Shown piece after piece: positions 42,081 through 50,798 of a stretch of DNA of 64,000 nucleotides (positions are counted from its first letter, which is position 1; each line of letters starts with the position of its first letter). Position numbers and translations under genes: made by a program. Source of the DNA: VAZQ01 sp963758945 (GTDB lineage Bacteria > Pseudomonadota > Alphaproteobacteria > Rhizobiales > Xanthobacteraceae); NCBI GenBank assembly GCA_963758945.1, contig CAVWXY010000023.1:70709-134708 (forward strand), given 5' to 3'. Under the pieces are notes generated by a model that was given only the letters and a program-made list of their open reading frames with translations, searched no databases and had not been told where the DNA came from.

Positions 42081-42092
42081 GTTGATATCAAC
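42081..42092. promoter_or_regulatory. candidate MarR operator
   Basis: GTTGATATCAAC is a perfect 12-bp palindrome in an AT-rich patch of the 101-bp divergent region between marR and the VOC gene. Its size and place fit a MarR-type operator overlapping both promoters. Confidence 0.55.
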
Positions 42093-42170
42093 CTATCGTG
42101 TCAACCGAACGATCCGCACGCCGGCACGAGCCGCCGATCGCGTATGCAATGCTGACGAGCGAGGGAGCAG

Positions 42171-42668
42171 ATGATGCAGCTGACCGCGCAAAAGATCACG
42201 CCCTGCCTGTGGTTCGATACCCAAGCCGAAGAGGCAGCGAGATACTACGTTTCCGTCTTCAAGAATTCCAAGGTCGGGAAGATCAGCCGCTACGGAAAAG
42301 AGGGATTCGAGATACACGGGAAGGCGGCGGGAACGGTCATGACCGTGGAGTTCGAGATCGAAGGGCAAAAATTGGTGGCGCTCAACGGCGGCCCGCATTT
42401 CAAGTTCAACGAGGCCGTATCGTTCCAGGTTCACTGCGAGACGCAGCAGGAGATCGATTACTTCTGGAATGCGCTCGCCAAGGGTGGGGAAGAGGGGCCC
42501 TGCGGCTGGCTGAAGGACAAGTTCGGGCTGTCGTGGCAGGTCATCCCGCGCGCGCTGCCCCAGATGCTGATGGACGAAAATTCCGACAAAGCGCAGCGGG
42601 TCATGCGGTCGATGCTGCAGATGCGCAAGATCGACCTCGCAGCCCTGAAGCAGGCGCAAGCCGCCTGA
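42171..42668 (+). CDS. VOC family protein (PhnB/3-demethylubiquinone methyltransferase-like)
   Basis: This 165-residue VOC-superfamily protein starts ITPCLWFDTQAEEAARYYVSVFKNS, ends its core with WQVIPRALPQML, and shows GPCGWLKDKFGLSWQ as the second repeat. Proteins of this subgroup are often misannotated as 3-demethylubiquinone-9 methyltransferase; no methyltransferase motif is present. GAGGGAG precedes tandem ATGs (42171, 42174). It is divergent from marR and followed by a second VOC gene 45 bases later. Confidence 0.85.
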   Translation: MMQLTAQKITPCLWFDTQAEEAARYYVSVFKNSKVGKISRYGKEGFEIHGKAAGTVMTVEFEIEGQKLVALNGGPHFKFNEAVSFQVHCETQQEIDYFWNALAKGGEEGPCGWLKDKFGLSWQVIPRALPQMLMDENSDKAQRVMRSMLQMRKIDLAALKQAQAA

Positions 42669-42713
42669 ATCCCGGTAACGGCAATATCGCAACGGAGCTA
42701 GAAAGGAGAGACC

Positions 42714-43130
42714 ATGCCAGTGACACCGTATCTGTTCTTCGACGGCCGATGCGAGGAAGCCCTCGCGTTCTACAAGAAGGCCCTCGGCGCCGAGGTCGGC
42801 ATGATGATGCGCTTCAAGGAGGCCCCCGAGCAGCCGCCGCCCGGCACAATTCCGCCCGGCAGCGACAACAAGATCATGCACTCGTGCTTTCGCATCAATG
42901 GCGCGGACGTGATGGCGTCAGACGGCTGCGCGCAGAAGGGCCAGCCGAAATTCGAGGGCTTCTCGCTCTCGATCAATGCCAGGGACGAAGCCGAGGCCGA
43001 CAGCATGTTCGCGGCGCTCGCCGACGGCGGGCAGGTGCAAATGCCGTTGGGCAAGACGTTCTTCGCCAAGCGCTTCGGCGCGGTCGCCGACCGCTTCGGC
43101 GTGGGCTGGATGATCATCGTGGAGCCATGA
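42714..43130 (+). CDS. VOC family protein (PhnB-like)
   Basis: This 138-residue protein begins VTPYLFFDGRCEEALAFYKKALGAEV and contains KIMHSCFRINGADVMASDG and FGVGWMIIVE, the PhnB-type VOC pattern. AAAGGAG precedes the ATG. It probably forms an operon with the VOC gene upstream. Members may bind or modify small hydrophobic compounds or act in glyoxalase-type or resistance roles; the ligand is unknown. Confidence 0.85.
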   Translation: MPVTPYLFFDGRCEEALAFYKKALGAEVGMMMRFKEAPEQPPPGTIPPGSDNKIMHSCFRINGADVMASDGCAQKGQPKFEGFSLSINARDEAEADSMFAALADGGQVQMPLGKTFFAKRFGAVADRFGVGWMIIVEP

Positions 43131-43181
43131 GCACCGCGAGCAGATGAGCGCAAGCGAGCGTTGTCCGGGAAACGACCCCGG

Positions 43182-45461
43182 TCAGCGCTCCTCCCGCGCC
43201 CTGCCGTTGGTCGGTGACCGGCTGAAGGTATTGCTGCGGGGGAATCCTTTCGGCGCGAGCCGCCCGGCATCGGAGCGGTTGCCGCGCCAATCGGCAAGCT
43301 CCTTGAGCGTGAGCGAGAAGGCGCGGCCGGCGGTATCGGTCCAGGAGAGCCCCTCCTCCGCCTTGAAGGTCTTGAGATCGGAGAGACTGCCGTCCTTGTA
43401 GCGCTGCAGCCGCACCCCCCGCCCGCGCGTCATCTCCGGCACCTGATCGAGCGGGAAGATCACCATCTTGCGGTTCTCTCCGATCGACGCGACGAGTTCG
43501 CCCTCCACCACCGCGACGGCGCGCGCTGTGTCCGGCGGCGTGACGTTGAGCACCTGTTTCCCCTTGCGGGTGTTGGCCAGGCATTCGTCCTCCGGCACCA
43601 CGAAGCCGCGGCCTTGCGCGCTCGCGACCAGGAACCTGCGCCCGCCCTGGTGGCGGAACACGGCGACCAGGTCGGCCTCCTGCTCCAGATCGATGAACAG
43701 GCGGACGGGTTCGCCATGACCGCGGCCGCCGGGAAGCTTGGCGGCGTCGAGCGTGTAGAAGCGGCCGTTGGTAGCGAAGACCAGACATTTCGACGTGGTT
43801 TCGGCAGCGAACGAGAATTTCGGCCCGTCATCAGCCTTGAAGGCGATGCCGGAAAGATCGGCTACGGTACCTCGCAACGCCCGGATCCATCCCTTCTCCG
43901 AGACCACCACGGTGATCGGCTCGCGCTCGACCAGCGCCTCCTCGATCGCTGCTTCGTCATGCTCGGGCGCCTGCGCGAAGGTGGTGCGGCGCTTGCCCAG
44001 CGGCGTCTTGGGTCCGAACTTGGCGCGCACCTCCTTGATCTCGGCGGCGACCTTTTTCCACTGCTCGGGTTCGGATGCGATGAGCTCCTTGAGCGCCTTG
44101 CGCTTGGCGCGCAAATCCTTGTCCTCCCGCTTGATCTCCATCTCCTCGAGCTTGCGGAGATTGCGCAGGCGCATGTTGAGGATGGCGTCGGCTTGCAGGT
44201 CGGAGAGCTTGAAGGTCCTCATCAGGACCGGCTTCGGCTCGTCTTCGTTGCGGATGATCTTGATGACCCGGTCGAGGTTGAGATAGGCGACGAGATAGCC
44301 GCCGAGCACTTCGAGCCGGTGCTCGATCTGGTTGAGGCGGAATCGGGAGCGCCGCAGCAGCACCTCGCGGCGGTGTGCGAGCCACTCCGAGAGGGCTTCG
44401 GCGAGGCCGACGACCTTGGGAATGCGGCCCTTCACCAGCACGTTCATGTTGAGGGGGACGCGGCTTTCGAGCTCGGTGAGCTTGAACAGTGATTCCATCA
44501 GCAGCGCGGCATCGACGGCGCGCGAGCGCGGCTCGATCACGAGCCGGATGTCCTCGGCCAATTCGTCGCGCACCCCCGCGACCAGCGGCAGCTTCTTGTC
44601 GTTGACCAGCTCGGCCAGCTTTTCCACCAGCCTCCCCTTCTGAACCAGCCAGGGGATCTCGGTGACCACGATCAGATAGGTGCCGCGCCCGGCATCTTCC
44701 TGGTGCCAACGCGCCCGCAACCGGAACGAACCGCGCCCGGTGGCGTAGGCTTCGGCGATGGTCTCGGGCGGATCGACGACAATACCGCCGGTAGGGAAAT
44801 CTGGCCCCGCCACGTGCTTCAGAAGCGTGCGGCTGCGAGCGTTGGGCGTCTCGATGAGGTGCAACGCGGCGTCGCAGAGTTCGGCGGCATTGTGCGGCGG
44901 GATCGCCGTCGCCATCCCGACCGCAATGCCCTGCGAGCCATTGGCGAGAAGATTGGGAAACGCGCCCGGCAGCACCACCGGCTCGTTCTCCGAGCCGTCG
45001 TAGGTCGGCCTGAAATCGATCGCATCTTCGTCGATGCCGTCGATCAAAAGGCGCGCGACCTCGGTCAGCCGCGCCTCGGTATAGCGCATGGCGGCGGGAT
45101 TATCGCCGTCCACATTGCCGAAATTGCCCTGCCCGTCGACCAGCGGGTAGCGCTGGGCGAAATCCTGAGCCAATCGCACGAGCGCGTCGTACACCGCCTG
45201 ATCGCCGTGCGGGTGAAACTTGCCGATGACGTCGCCGACAACGCGCGCGCATTTCTTGAAGGCGGCGTCAGGGTCGAGACGCAACAGCCGCATCGCGTAG
45301 AGGAGCCGCCGGTGGACTGGTTTGAGCCCGTCGCGGGCGTCCGGCAACGCGCGCCCCGTGATGGTCGAGAGCGCGTATTGCAGGTAGCGCTCCTCCAACG
45401 CCGCGCGCAACGCAATCTCTTCGACCTCGCCGTCGCGTGGGGGAATCAGCTGTTTGCCCAT
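43182..45461 (-). CDS. parC: DNA topoisomerase IV subunit A
   Basis: This 759-residue protein is the breakage-reunion subunit of topoisomerase IV, which unlinks daughter chromosomes. The catalytic tyrosine is Y127 in PAAMRYTEARL, and the quinolone-resistance region is GDVIGKFHPHGDQAVYD (76-92). The C-terminal beta-pinwheel is of the short ParC type (about 490-730), without a GyrA box, which separates it from GyrA. It sits just downstream of the era-recO block, as in many Hyphomicrobiales. Confidence 0.95.
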   Translation of the reverse strand: MGKQLIPPRDGEVEEIALRAALEERYLQYALSTITGRALPDARDGLKPVHRRLLYAMRLLRLDPDAAFKKCARVVGDVIGKFHPHGDQAVYDALVRLAQDFAQRYPLVDGQGNFGNVDGDNPAAMRYTEARLTEVARLLIDGIDEDAIDFRPTYDGSENEPVVLPGAFPNLLANGSQGIAVGMATAIPPHNAAELCDAALHLIETPNARSRTLLKHVAGPDFPTGGIVVDPPETIAEAYATGRGSFRLRARWHQEDAGRGTYLIVVTEIPWLVQKGRLVEKLAELVNDKKLPLVAGVRDELAEDIRLVIEPRSRAVDAALLMESLFKLTELESRVPLNMNVLVKGRIPKVVGLAEALSEWLAHRREVLLRRSRFRLNQIEHRLEVLGGYLVAYLNLDRVIKIIRNEDEPKPVLMRTFKLSDLQADAILNMRLRNLRKLEEMEIKREDKDLRAKRKALKELIASEPEQWKKVAAEIKEVRAKFGPKTPLGKRRTTFAQAPEHDEAAIEEALVEREPITVVVSEKGWIRALRGTVADLSGIAFKADDGPKFSFAAETTSKCLVFATNGRFYTLDAAKLPGGRGHGEPVRLFIDLEQEADLVAVFRHQGGRRFLVASAQGRGFVVPEDECLANTRKGKQVLNVTPPDTARAVAVVEGELVASIGENRKMVIFPLDQVPEMTRGRGVRLQRYKDGSLSDLKTFKAEEGLSWTDTAGRAFSLTLKELADWRGNRSDAGRLAPKGFPRSNTFSRSPTNGRAREER

Positions 45462-45703
45462 GGAGAAAAGTTAATGCGCCGACACGCGATGAACAAGCGA
45501 TGAATGCGTTGGCCACGCGCTGTTCTGATTGCAGCGCTTAGATTTCGGCGCAATGGCGTTTGTCGTCGCGGCAGGGGCGAGCCGGTCGACCGAGGACCAC
45601 GCGCCGCCACGGGTTCAATCGCGGATGCGGCGTCGCGGTCGCCAAACGTCCAGACCGTGGGGGACGTTTCATCCGCGCCTCCCGACAGACAAGGAGAGTC
45701 AAC

Positions 45704-45904
45704 ATGCGTGCAATCTTCGTCCCAGCCCTCGTGGCTTTGGGCATCGGCCTTGCCAGCGCCTCGCCGGCGCCGGCCGCGCCTGCCAACGGCGAGGCGATCG
45801 CCATGGCAGCCGGGTTCAATCAGGGGATCGAACCGGTGTACTGGCGCCGCTACCACCATTGGCACTGGCGGTGGCATCGCTATCGGCGTCACTGGTGGTG
45901 GTGA
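45704..45904 (+). CDS. small exported His/Trp/Arg-rich peptide
   Basis: This 66-residue protein has a clear signal peptide (MRAIFVPALVALGIGLASASPAPA, cleavage near residue 26) and a mature part of about 40 residues ending in RRYHHWHWRWHRYRRHWWW, so nearly every residue in the last 20 is His, Trp, Arg or Tyr. AAGGAG precedes the ATG, and a perfect hairpin follows the stop. Similar Trp/His-rich short exported proteins occur in Hyphomicrobiales. The composition suggests metal binding or envelope interaction, but the function is unknown. Confidence 0.7.
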   Translation: MRAIFVPALVALGIGLASASPAPAAPANGEAIAMAAGFNQGIEPVYWRRYHHWHWRWHRYRRHWWW

Positions 45905-45913
45905 CGACCCACA

Positions 45914-45947
45914 ACGGGCCGGGCGACCGGAAAGGCGCCCGGCCCGT
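45914..45947. terminator. bidirectional hairpin between small peptide gene and recO
   Basis: ACGGGCCGGGCG (45914-45925) is perfectly complementary to CGCCCGGCCCGT (45936-45947) with a 10-base loop. It starts 10 bases after the small-peptide stop and lies 5 bases past the recO stop on the other strand, so it can end both convergent transcripts. Only a short T run follows on either side. Confidence 0.65.
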
Positions 45948-45952
45948 TTCGT

Positions 45953-46691
45953 CTATCCCGCCGCCATCGCGCCGCGCCGGAGCGCGGCGATGAAATTCTC
46001 ACGCGCGTCGGGCAAGCCGAGCCCGCGGGGTTCGAACACGTGCCGCAGCAGGAAGAAGCCGGTCAGCGCGAACCCATCGACGATGCCCTGCGGCGCGGGC
46101 TCCTCTGCGCACGGCTCGCGGAGAAAGGGCGGCAGCACCAGCAGCTTGTCCTTCCACGGTTCGCCCGCCCGCCGCGACACCGCCCGTCCAGATTTCGGCG
46201 ACACATAGACGAGATCGTCGTCTCGTCCGGTCGCCGCGCAGGTCGCGAGATCGAGACCGAAACCGAGCTCACCGAGCAGCAAAAGTTCGAACCGCACGAT
46301 GTCGGGACCGGCGCGGCGGAGGTCGAGGAGGCCGTCGAGCACCTCGTCGAGCGCGATATGGATGTGCGGATGCGGGTCGCGCTCCGGCAGCAGACGGCAG
46401 AGCTCGGCCAGATGAGTCACTCCGTAGAGGGCATGGGGGACGAGCAGGAAGGACGCCGCGCGCGAAGTCGAGACCTTCGACCGCGTAGTGACCGAGATGC
46501 TCCTCCAGTCGCGCTCGCCACGTGGAAATAATGCGATTGCCGGGCTGCAGCACCGCTCGCAGTCGCGGCCCCGCCCCTCCTCGGACCAGGCCGAGATGGC
46601 GCCCGTGGGCGCGCGTCAGCAGTTCGAGGATGGCATTGGCTTCCCCGTGGCGTCTGATGCCGAGCACGATGCCTTCATCGCTCCATTGCAT
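45953..46691 (-). pseudogene. recO: DNA repair protein RecO, frameshifted
   Basis: RecO loads RecA on SSB-coated DNA in the RecFOR pathway. The N-terminal frame (46691 to about 46460) gives MQWSDEGIVLGIRRHGEANAILELLTRAHGRHLGLVRGGAG and GNRIISTWRARLEEHLGHYAVEGLDFAR. The rest is in another frame (VPHALYGVTHLAELCRLLPERDPH and onward to 45953). The shift falls in a GC-alternating stretch at about 46455-46464; removing one base restores DFARASFLLVPHALYG. Total length is 739 bases, one more than a multiple of three, so a single net +1 indel explains it. Everything else is intact, so this may be a sequencing error. Confidence 0.85.
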
Positions 46692-46693
46692 CG

Positions 46694-47686
46694 CTATTCC
46701 TTCGGAAATTCCAACCCCATTCCGCGATAGCGCTCCGGGTCGTCGCCCCAGCCTTCGCGCACCTTCACGAACAGGAACAAGTGCACCGGAGCCTCGATCA
46801 TCGCGGCGATCTCGCGACGGGCCTCGGCCCCGATCGTTTTGATGGTGTGGCCGGACTTGCCGAGCACGATCTTGCGCTGGCTTTCACGCTCGACATAGAT
46901 CGTCTGCTCGATTCGGATCGATCCATCCTTGCGCGGCTCCCATGCATCCGTCTCGACCATGGATTGATACGGGAGCTCCTGATGCAGGCGCAAATAGAGC
47001 TTCTCGCGCGTGATCTCGGCCGCCAACCAGCGCAGCGGCGCGTCCGTCATCTGATCCTCGGGATAGTGCCAGGGCCCCTCCGGCACATGCGCGGCAAGCC
47101 AGCCTCTGAGATCAGCGACGCCGTCACCGGTGAGCGCCGAGATCATGAAGGTGGCCGCGAACTCCACCCGCTCGTTGGCGTGCTTGGCGATGGCGAGCAA
47201 GACGGACTTCTCGACCAGATCGATCTTGTTGATGAGGAGGATCTTGCGCCCGCCAACCTCGGCGAGGCGATCGAGGATCGCATCCGCTTCCTCGTCGAGG
47301 CCGCGCCTGGCGTCGACCAACACGCCCACGATGTCGGCGTCGTGCGCGCCCGCCCAGGCATGCGTGACCATGGCGCGGTCGAGCCGGCGCCTGGGCGCGA
47401 AAATTCCGGGCGTGTCGACGAAGATAAGCTGCGAGCAACCCGCGCTGGCGATGCCGCGCAGGAGCGCACGCGTCGTCTGCACCTTGTGGGACACGATCGC
47501 CACCTTGCTGCCGACGAACGCGTTGATCAGCGTCGACTTGCCGACATTGGGCGCGCCGATCAGCGCGATGAATCCGCAACGCGTGTTGTCCGCCGCGTCA
47601 ACCCGATCGTGCGGCGAGCTTGCCGCCGGAGACTCCCTGTTCTTGCGCTCCGGCGCCGCGCGCCGGCGACGTTTCGCCTCAGCCAT
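46694..47686 (-). CDS. era: GTPase Era
   Basis: This GTPase of about 330 residues binds 16S rRNA and helps mature the 30S subunit. Visible are G1 GAPNVGKST, G3 DTPGIF, G4 NKIDLV and a C-terminal KH domain with GKSGHTIKTIGAEARREI. The N terminus has a basic tail (MAEAKRRRRAAPERKN) of about 30 residues before the G domain, usual for Hyphomicrobiales. It overlaps rnc by 8 bases and is followed by recO after 2 bases, so lepB-rnc-era-recO is one operon. Confidence 0.94.
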   Translation of the reverse strand: MAEAKRRRRAAPERKNRESPAASSPHDRVDAADNTRCGFIALIGAPNVGKSTLINAFVGSKVAIVSHKVQTTRALLRGIASAGCSQLIFVDTPGIFAPRRRLDRAMVTHAWAGAHDADIVGVLVDARRGLDEEADAILDRLAEVGGRKILLINKIDLVEKSVLLAIAKHANERVEFAATFMISALTGDGVADLRGWLAAHVPEGPWHYPEDQMTDAPLRWLAAEITREKLYLRLHQELPYQSMVETDAWEPRKDGSIRIEQTIYVERESQRKIVLGKSGHTIKTIGAEARREIAAMIEAPVHLFLFVKVREGWGDDPERYRGMGLEFPKE

Positions 47687-48509
47687 CTGCACGGTCCGCC
47701 TTGACCCCGGCGCGGGTCAGCATGGCGGCCGCCGCAGCCTGCTCGGCGGCGCGTTTCGAGCGGCCGAGCCCCTCAGCCGGTGCGAGGTGGGGAAGCTCGA
47801 CGGTCACGCGGAATTCCGGATCGTGGTCAGGACCCTTGCGCTCGACCTCCCGATAGGCCGGCGTCGGCAGGCCGCGCGCCTGCGCCCACTCCTGCAGCAC
47901 GGTCTTCGAATCACGCAGCGGCCGCGCCGGGGTGCGCATGCGTTCGCTCCAAAGCCGTTCGATCAGCGCCGCCGCGGCCGGGTATCCACCGTCGACGAAC
48001 ACCGCGCCGATCAGCGCCTCGCAGACGTCGGCCAGGATGGCGGTACGGCCGCGCCCGCCGGCATTGACCTCCGATGCACCCAGCCTGATTGCCGCGCCGA
48101 GGTCGATCATGCGCCCGACATCGGCGCAGGCCTCCTTGCGCACGAGGTCGGCGAGGCGACGAGACATTTCCCCTTCATCCGCCTTCGAGAAGGCACGAAA
48201 CAGCATGTCCGACACCACCAGACCCAGCACATGATCGCCGAGAAACTCGAGACGCTGGTAGGAGCCGGCACGGTTGCGCGCGCCGCTCAGTGCGGAAATG
48301 TGGGTAAGCGCCTGTTCGAGCAGAGCCGGATTGTTGAAGCGATAGCCGATGCGCTCCTCGAAATCGGCTGGGCGGCGGCGGCGGCGCTTGGTTTCCTTTG
48401 CCGCGGCCTTCGGTATCTTCTCGCGGGAGGCTGGGTCGGCCGGCTTGCCGTCCGTCCCGGGGTCGGGCGCTTCAATGGCTGCCGATTCGCCTATTCGCCC
48501 GCGGCTCAT
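47679..48509 (-). CDS. rnc: ribonuclease III
   Basis: This 276-residue double-strand-specific endoribonuclease processes rRNA and mRNA. It has the signature YQRLEFLGDHVLGLV (about 83-97; E and D are catalytic metal ligands), a second acidic cluster DVCEALIGAVFVDGG, and a C-terminal dsRNA-binding domain (about 200-268; SKTVLQEWAQARGL to AAEQAAAAAML). The first 45 residues are a non-conserved basic linker. It overlaps lepB by 4 bases. Confidence 0.94.
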   Translation of the reverse strand: MSRGRIGESAAIEAPDPGTDGKPADPASREKIPKAAAKETKRRRRRPADFEERIGYRFNNPALLEQALTHISALSGARNRAGSYQRLEFLGDHVLGLVVSDMLFRAFSKADEGEMSRRLADLVRKEACADVGRMIDLGAAIRLGASEVNAGGRGRTAILADVCEALIGAVFVDGGYPAAAALIERLWSERMRTPARPLRDSKTVLQEWAQARGLPTPAYREVERKGPDHDPEFRVTVELPHLAPAEGLGRSKRAAEQAAAAAMLTRAGVKADRADG

Positions 48510-49261
48510 CTTACGATCGTGAACAGCCTATTCCAACGCACGGACCACGGCCAGCGCCACACCATCCAGGCGTGCTCCCCTTCGTGAATGGAGAAGAAAA
48601 TGATCTGGGCGCGGCCGATGATGTTCTCGAACGGCACATAGCCGACCTGACTAAGCACGCGGCTGTCGGTGGAATTGTCGCGGTTGTCGCCCATCATGAA
48701 AAAATGCCCGGCGGGCACCTGATAGACCGGCGTGTTGTCGTAGAAGCCGTTGTCGACGAGGTCGAGCGTCGTGTAGCTGACGCCGTTCGGCAAGGTCTCA
48801 CGCCAACGCTTGACCCGGGTCGGGCGCGCGCCCTCCCCGCTCTCGACGAAATCCTCGATGCGCTCGCGCTTCACCGGCTCGCCATTGATGTGAAGCACCC
48901 CGTCGATCATCTGGATGCGGTCACCGGGCAGGCCGATCACACGCTTGATGTAGTCGGTCGAGTTGTCCTTCGGCAGCCGGAACACGACAACGTCGCCGCG
49001 ATTGGGCTGCGACGCCCAGATGCGGCCTGAGAACAGCGGCGGGGAGAATGGCAGCGAATAGTGACTGTAGCCGTAGGAATATTTCGATACGAAGAGGTAG
49101 TCGCCGACGAGCAGTGTCTCCTTCATCGAGCCGGACGGAATATTGAACGGCTGGAACAGGAAAGTGCGGATGACCAGCGCTATGATAAGGGCGTGAAAGA
49201 TGACGCGCCCGGTTTCGGCAATACCGCCCTCTTTTCTCTTTGCTCCCGAAGTCACGCTCAT
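48506..49261 (-). CDS. lepB: signal peptidase I
   Basis: This 251-residue inner-membrane serine protease removes signal peptides. It has one membrane helix (about 18-36), the catalytic serine in PSGSMKETLL (S45) and the general-base lysine in DYIKRVIGLPGD (K106). The region FFMMGDNRDNSTDSR completes the family motifs. It is the first gene of the lepB-rnc-era-recO cluster, which follows acpS after an intergenic gap. Confidence 0.94.
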   Translation of the reverse strand: MSVTSGAKRKEGGIAETGRVIFHALIIALVIRTFLFQPFNIPSGSMKETLLVGDYLFVSKYSYGYSHYSLPFSPPLFSGRIWASQPNRGDVVVFRLPKDNSTDYIKRVIGLPGDRIQMIDGVLHINGEPVKRERIEDFVESGEGARPTRVKRWRETLPNGVSYTTLDLVDNGFYDNTPVYQVPAGHFFMMGDNRDNSTDSRVLSQVGYVPFENIIGRAQIIFFSIHEGEHAWMVWRWPWSVRWNRLFTIVR

Positions 49262-49571
49262 CTGCCTCTGGTCCTTCTCGTGCCGCGCGCCCCGCGACGC
49301 CGCCGAGTTGGCGACCCCGTCCGCTGATCCATGAAAATCACTGCATCTTCAGCGTGTTAATCCATCGCGCTGCACGGGCTGCGCCGCCCCGCGCACCCGT
49401 TGCAACCGCGTCCTTGTAGCCGCTCGCAGGCAAAGGCGCAAACATGGCGGATATGGGTCTCTGCGAGATCGTGCCTGCAATCGTCATCGGCTCGTCGCAG
49501 GCCGCTCGCGGCCACGCGATCTGCGCGCCGCCAGAACGATCGGAACCCGCTACCTGATCGCGCTCGGATCA
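49262..49571. other. 310-bp gap between acpS and lepB
   Basis: This gap separates the relA-pdxJ-acpS unit from lepB and probably holds the lepB operon promoter. Open frames here are short, Arg/Cys-rich and without ribosome binding sites. I see no RNA gene or repeat. Confidence 0.45.
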
Positions 49572-49982
49572 CTATGCGGAGGACGCGCGCGGGACCGCCG
49601 AGATCACCACCAGCGCCTGTGCCATGGGACCCTCGTCGGTGATAGTCAGATCAATGCGCGGCTCACAGCCCGGCGGCGTAATCGCGTTGAGCCGCGCGAG
49701 CGCGCCTCCGCTGAGTTCCATTGTCGGGCGCCCGGACGGCAGATTGACCACCCCCATGTCGCGCCAGAACACACCCGCGCGCAGGCCGGTTCCTAGCGCC
49801 TTGGCACAGGCCTCCTTGGCCGCGAAGCGCTTGGCATAGGTTTCCGCCCTGCGGACGCGGCCTTCGGCCTTCGCCCGCTCGGTCGCGGTGAAAATGCGTG
49901 CCAGGAAGCGCTCGCCGTGCCGCTCGATGGTTCGCTCGACGCGGCGCACATCGATGAGATCGGAACCGATCCCGAGGATCAT
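49572..49982 (-). CDS. acpS: holo-[acyl-carrier-protein] synthase
   Basis: This 136-residue phosphopantetheinyl transferase activates ACP. It has the family start MILGIGSDLIDVRRVE with the metal-binding aspartate, FAAKEACAKALGTG with the catalytic glutamate/lysine, and the expected short length. Its start overlaps the pdxJ stop by 4 bases. A longer frame upstream is antisense-like and not supported. Confidence 0.94.
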   Translation of the reverse strand: MILGIGSDLIDVRRVERTIERHGERFLARIFTATERAKAEGRVRRAETYAKRFAAKEACAKALGTGLRAGVFWRDMGVVNLPSGRPTMELSGGALARLNAITPPGCEPRIDLTITDEGPMAQALVVISAVPRASSA

Positions 49983-50728
49983 GCGCGGCCCCGGTCCATG
50001 GCCGCGCGCATGGCCTTGACGGCCTCGGCGAGGCCGGAAAAGACCGCCTCCCCGATCAGGAAGTGGCCGATATTGAGCTCGACGATCTCCGGCAGCCCGG
50101 CGATCGCCTCCGCAGTCTTGAAATTGAGGCCGTGGCCGGCATGAACTTCGAGGCCCAGGCGGCGCGCGAGCTGCGCACCATGGCGGATGCGCTGCCATTC
50201 GGCTTCCGCCGCCGACGGACGGTCGTCGGCCACGGCGTCGCACCAGGCGCCGGTATGGATCTCGATCACGGGAGCGCCGATCGCCACCGCCGCCTGGATC
50301 TGACGCGGCTCGGCGGCAATGAACAGGGAAACGCGAATGCCGGCGTCCTTCAGCCGGGCGACAACGGACGCGAGCGCGTCATGCTGACCGGTAACGTCGA
50401 GACCGCCCTCCGTCGTGCGCTCTTCGCGTCGCTCGGGTACGAGGCAGACCGCATGCGGCCCGGTCCTCACTGCGATGGCGACCATTTCCTCTGTCGCCGC
50501 CATTTCAAAATTGAGCGGCTTGGCGATCTCCGCCTTGAGGCGCGCGATGTCGTCGTCGCGGATGTGCCGGCGGTCCTCGCGCAGATGAGCAGTGATGCCG
50601 TCGGCGCCCGCCGCGATCGCGATCTCCGCCGCGCGCACGGGATCCGGGTGCCGTCCGCCGCGCGCGTTTCGGATGGTCGCGACATGGTCGACATTGACGC
50701 CAAGACGGAGGTAAGGGAGCGCCGGCAT
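49979..50728 (-). CDS. pdxJ: pyridoxine 5'-phosphate synthase
   Basis: This 249-residue TIM-barrel enzyme condenses 1-deoxyxylulose 5-phosphate with 3-amino-2-oxopropyl phosphate to pyridoxine 5'-phosphate. Typical segments are LRLGVNVDHVATIRNARGG, GADGITAHLREDRRHI, VIEIHTGAW and VELNIGHFLIGEAVF. It lies 70 bases after the relA/spoT gene and overlaps acpS, the usual Hyphomicrobiales order. Confidence 0.95.
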   Translation of the reverse strand: MPALPYLRLGVNVDHVATIRNARGGRHPDPVRAAEIAIAAGADGITAHLREDRRHIRDDDIARLKAEIAKPLNFEMAATEEMVAIAVRTGPHAVCLVPERREERTTEGGLDVTGQHDALASVVARLKDAGIRVSLFIAAEPRQIQAAVAIGAPVIEIHTGAWCDAVADDRPSAAEAEWQRIRHGAQLARRLGLEVHAGHGLNFKTAEAIAGLPEIVELNIGHFLIGEAVFSGLAEAVKAMRAAMDRGRA

Positions 50729-50798
50729 GACTTGAGCTCGGATCGACGGAGGAATAGGCGGTCGGATTACCGCGCGTTTCGGGTGAGGTCGTCAAACT

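Noticed and set aside
49357..49572. Leftward 71-residue frame between lepB and acpS
   Set aside because: Cys/Arg-rich, no ribosome binding site and no resemblance to a known family. It is treated as intergenic.
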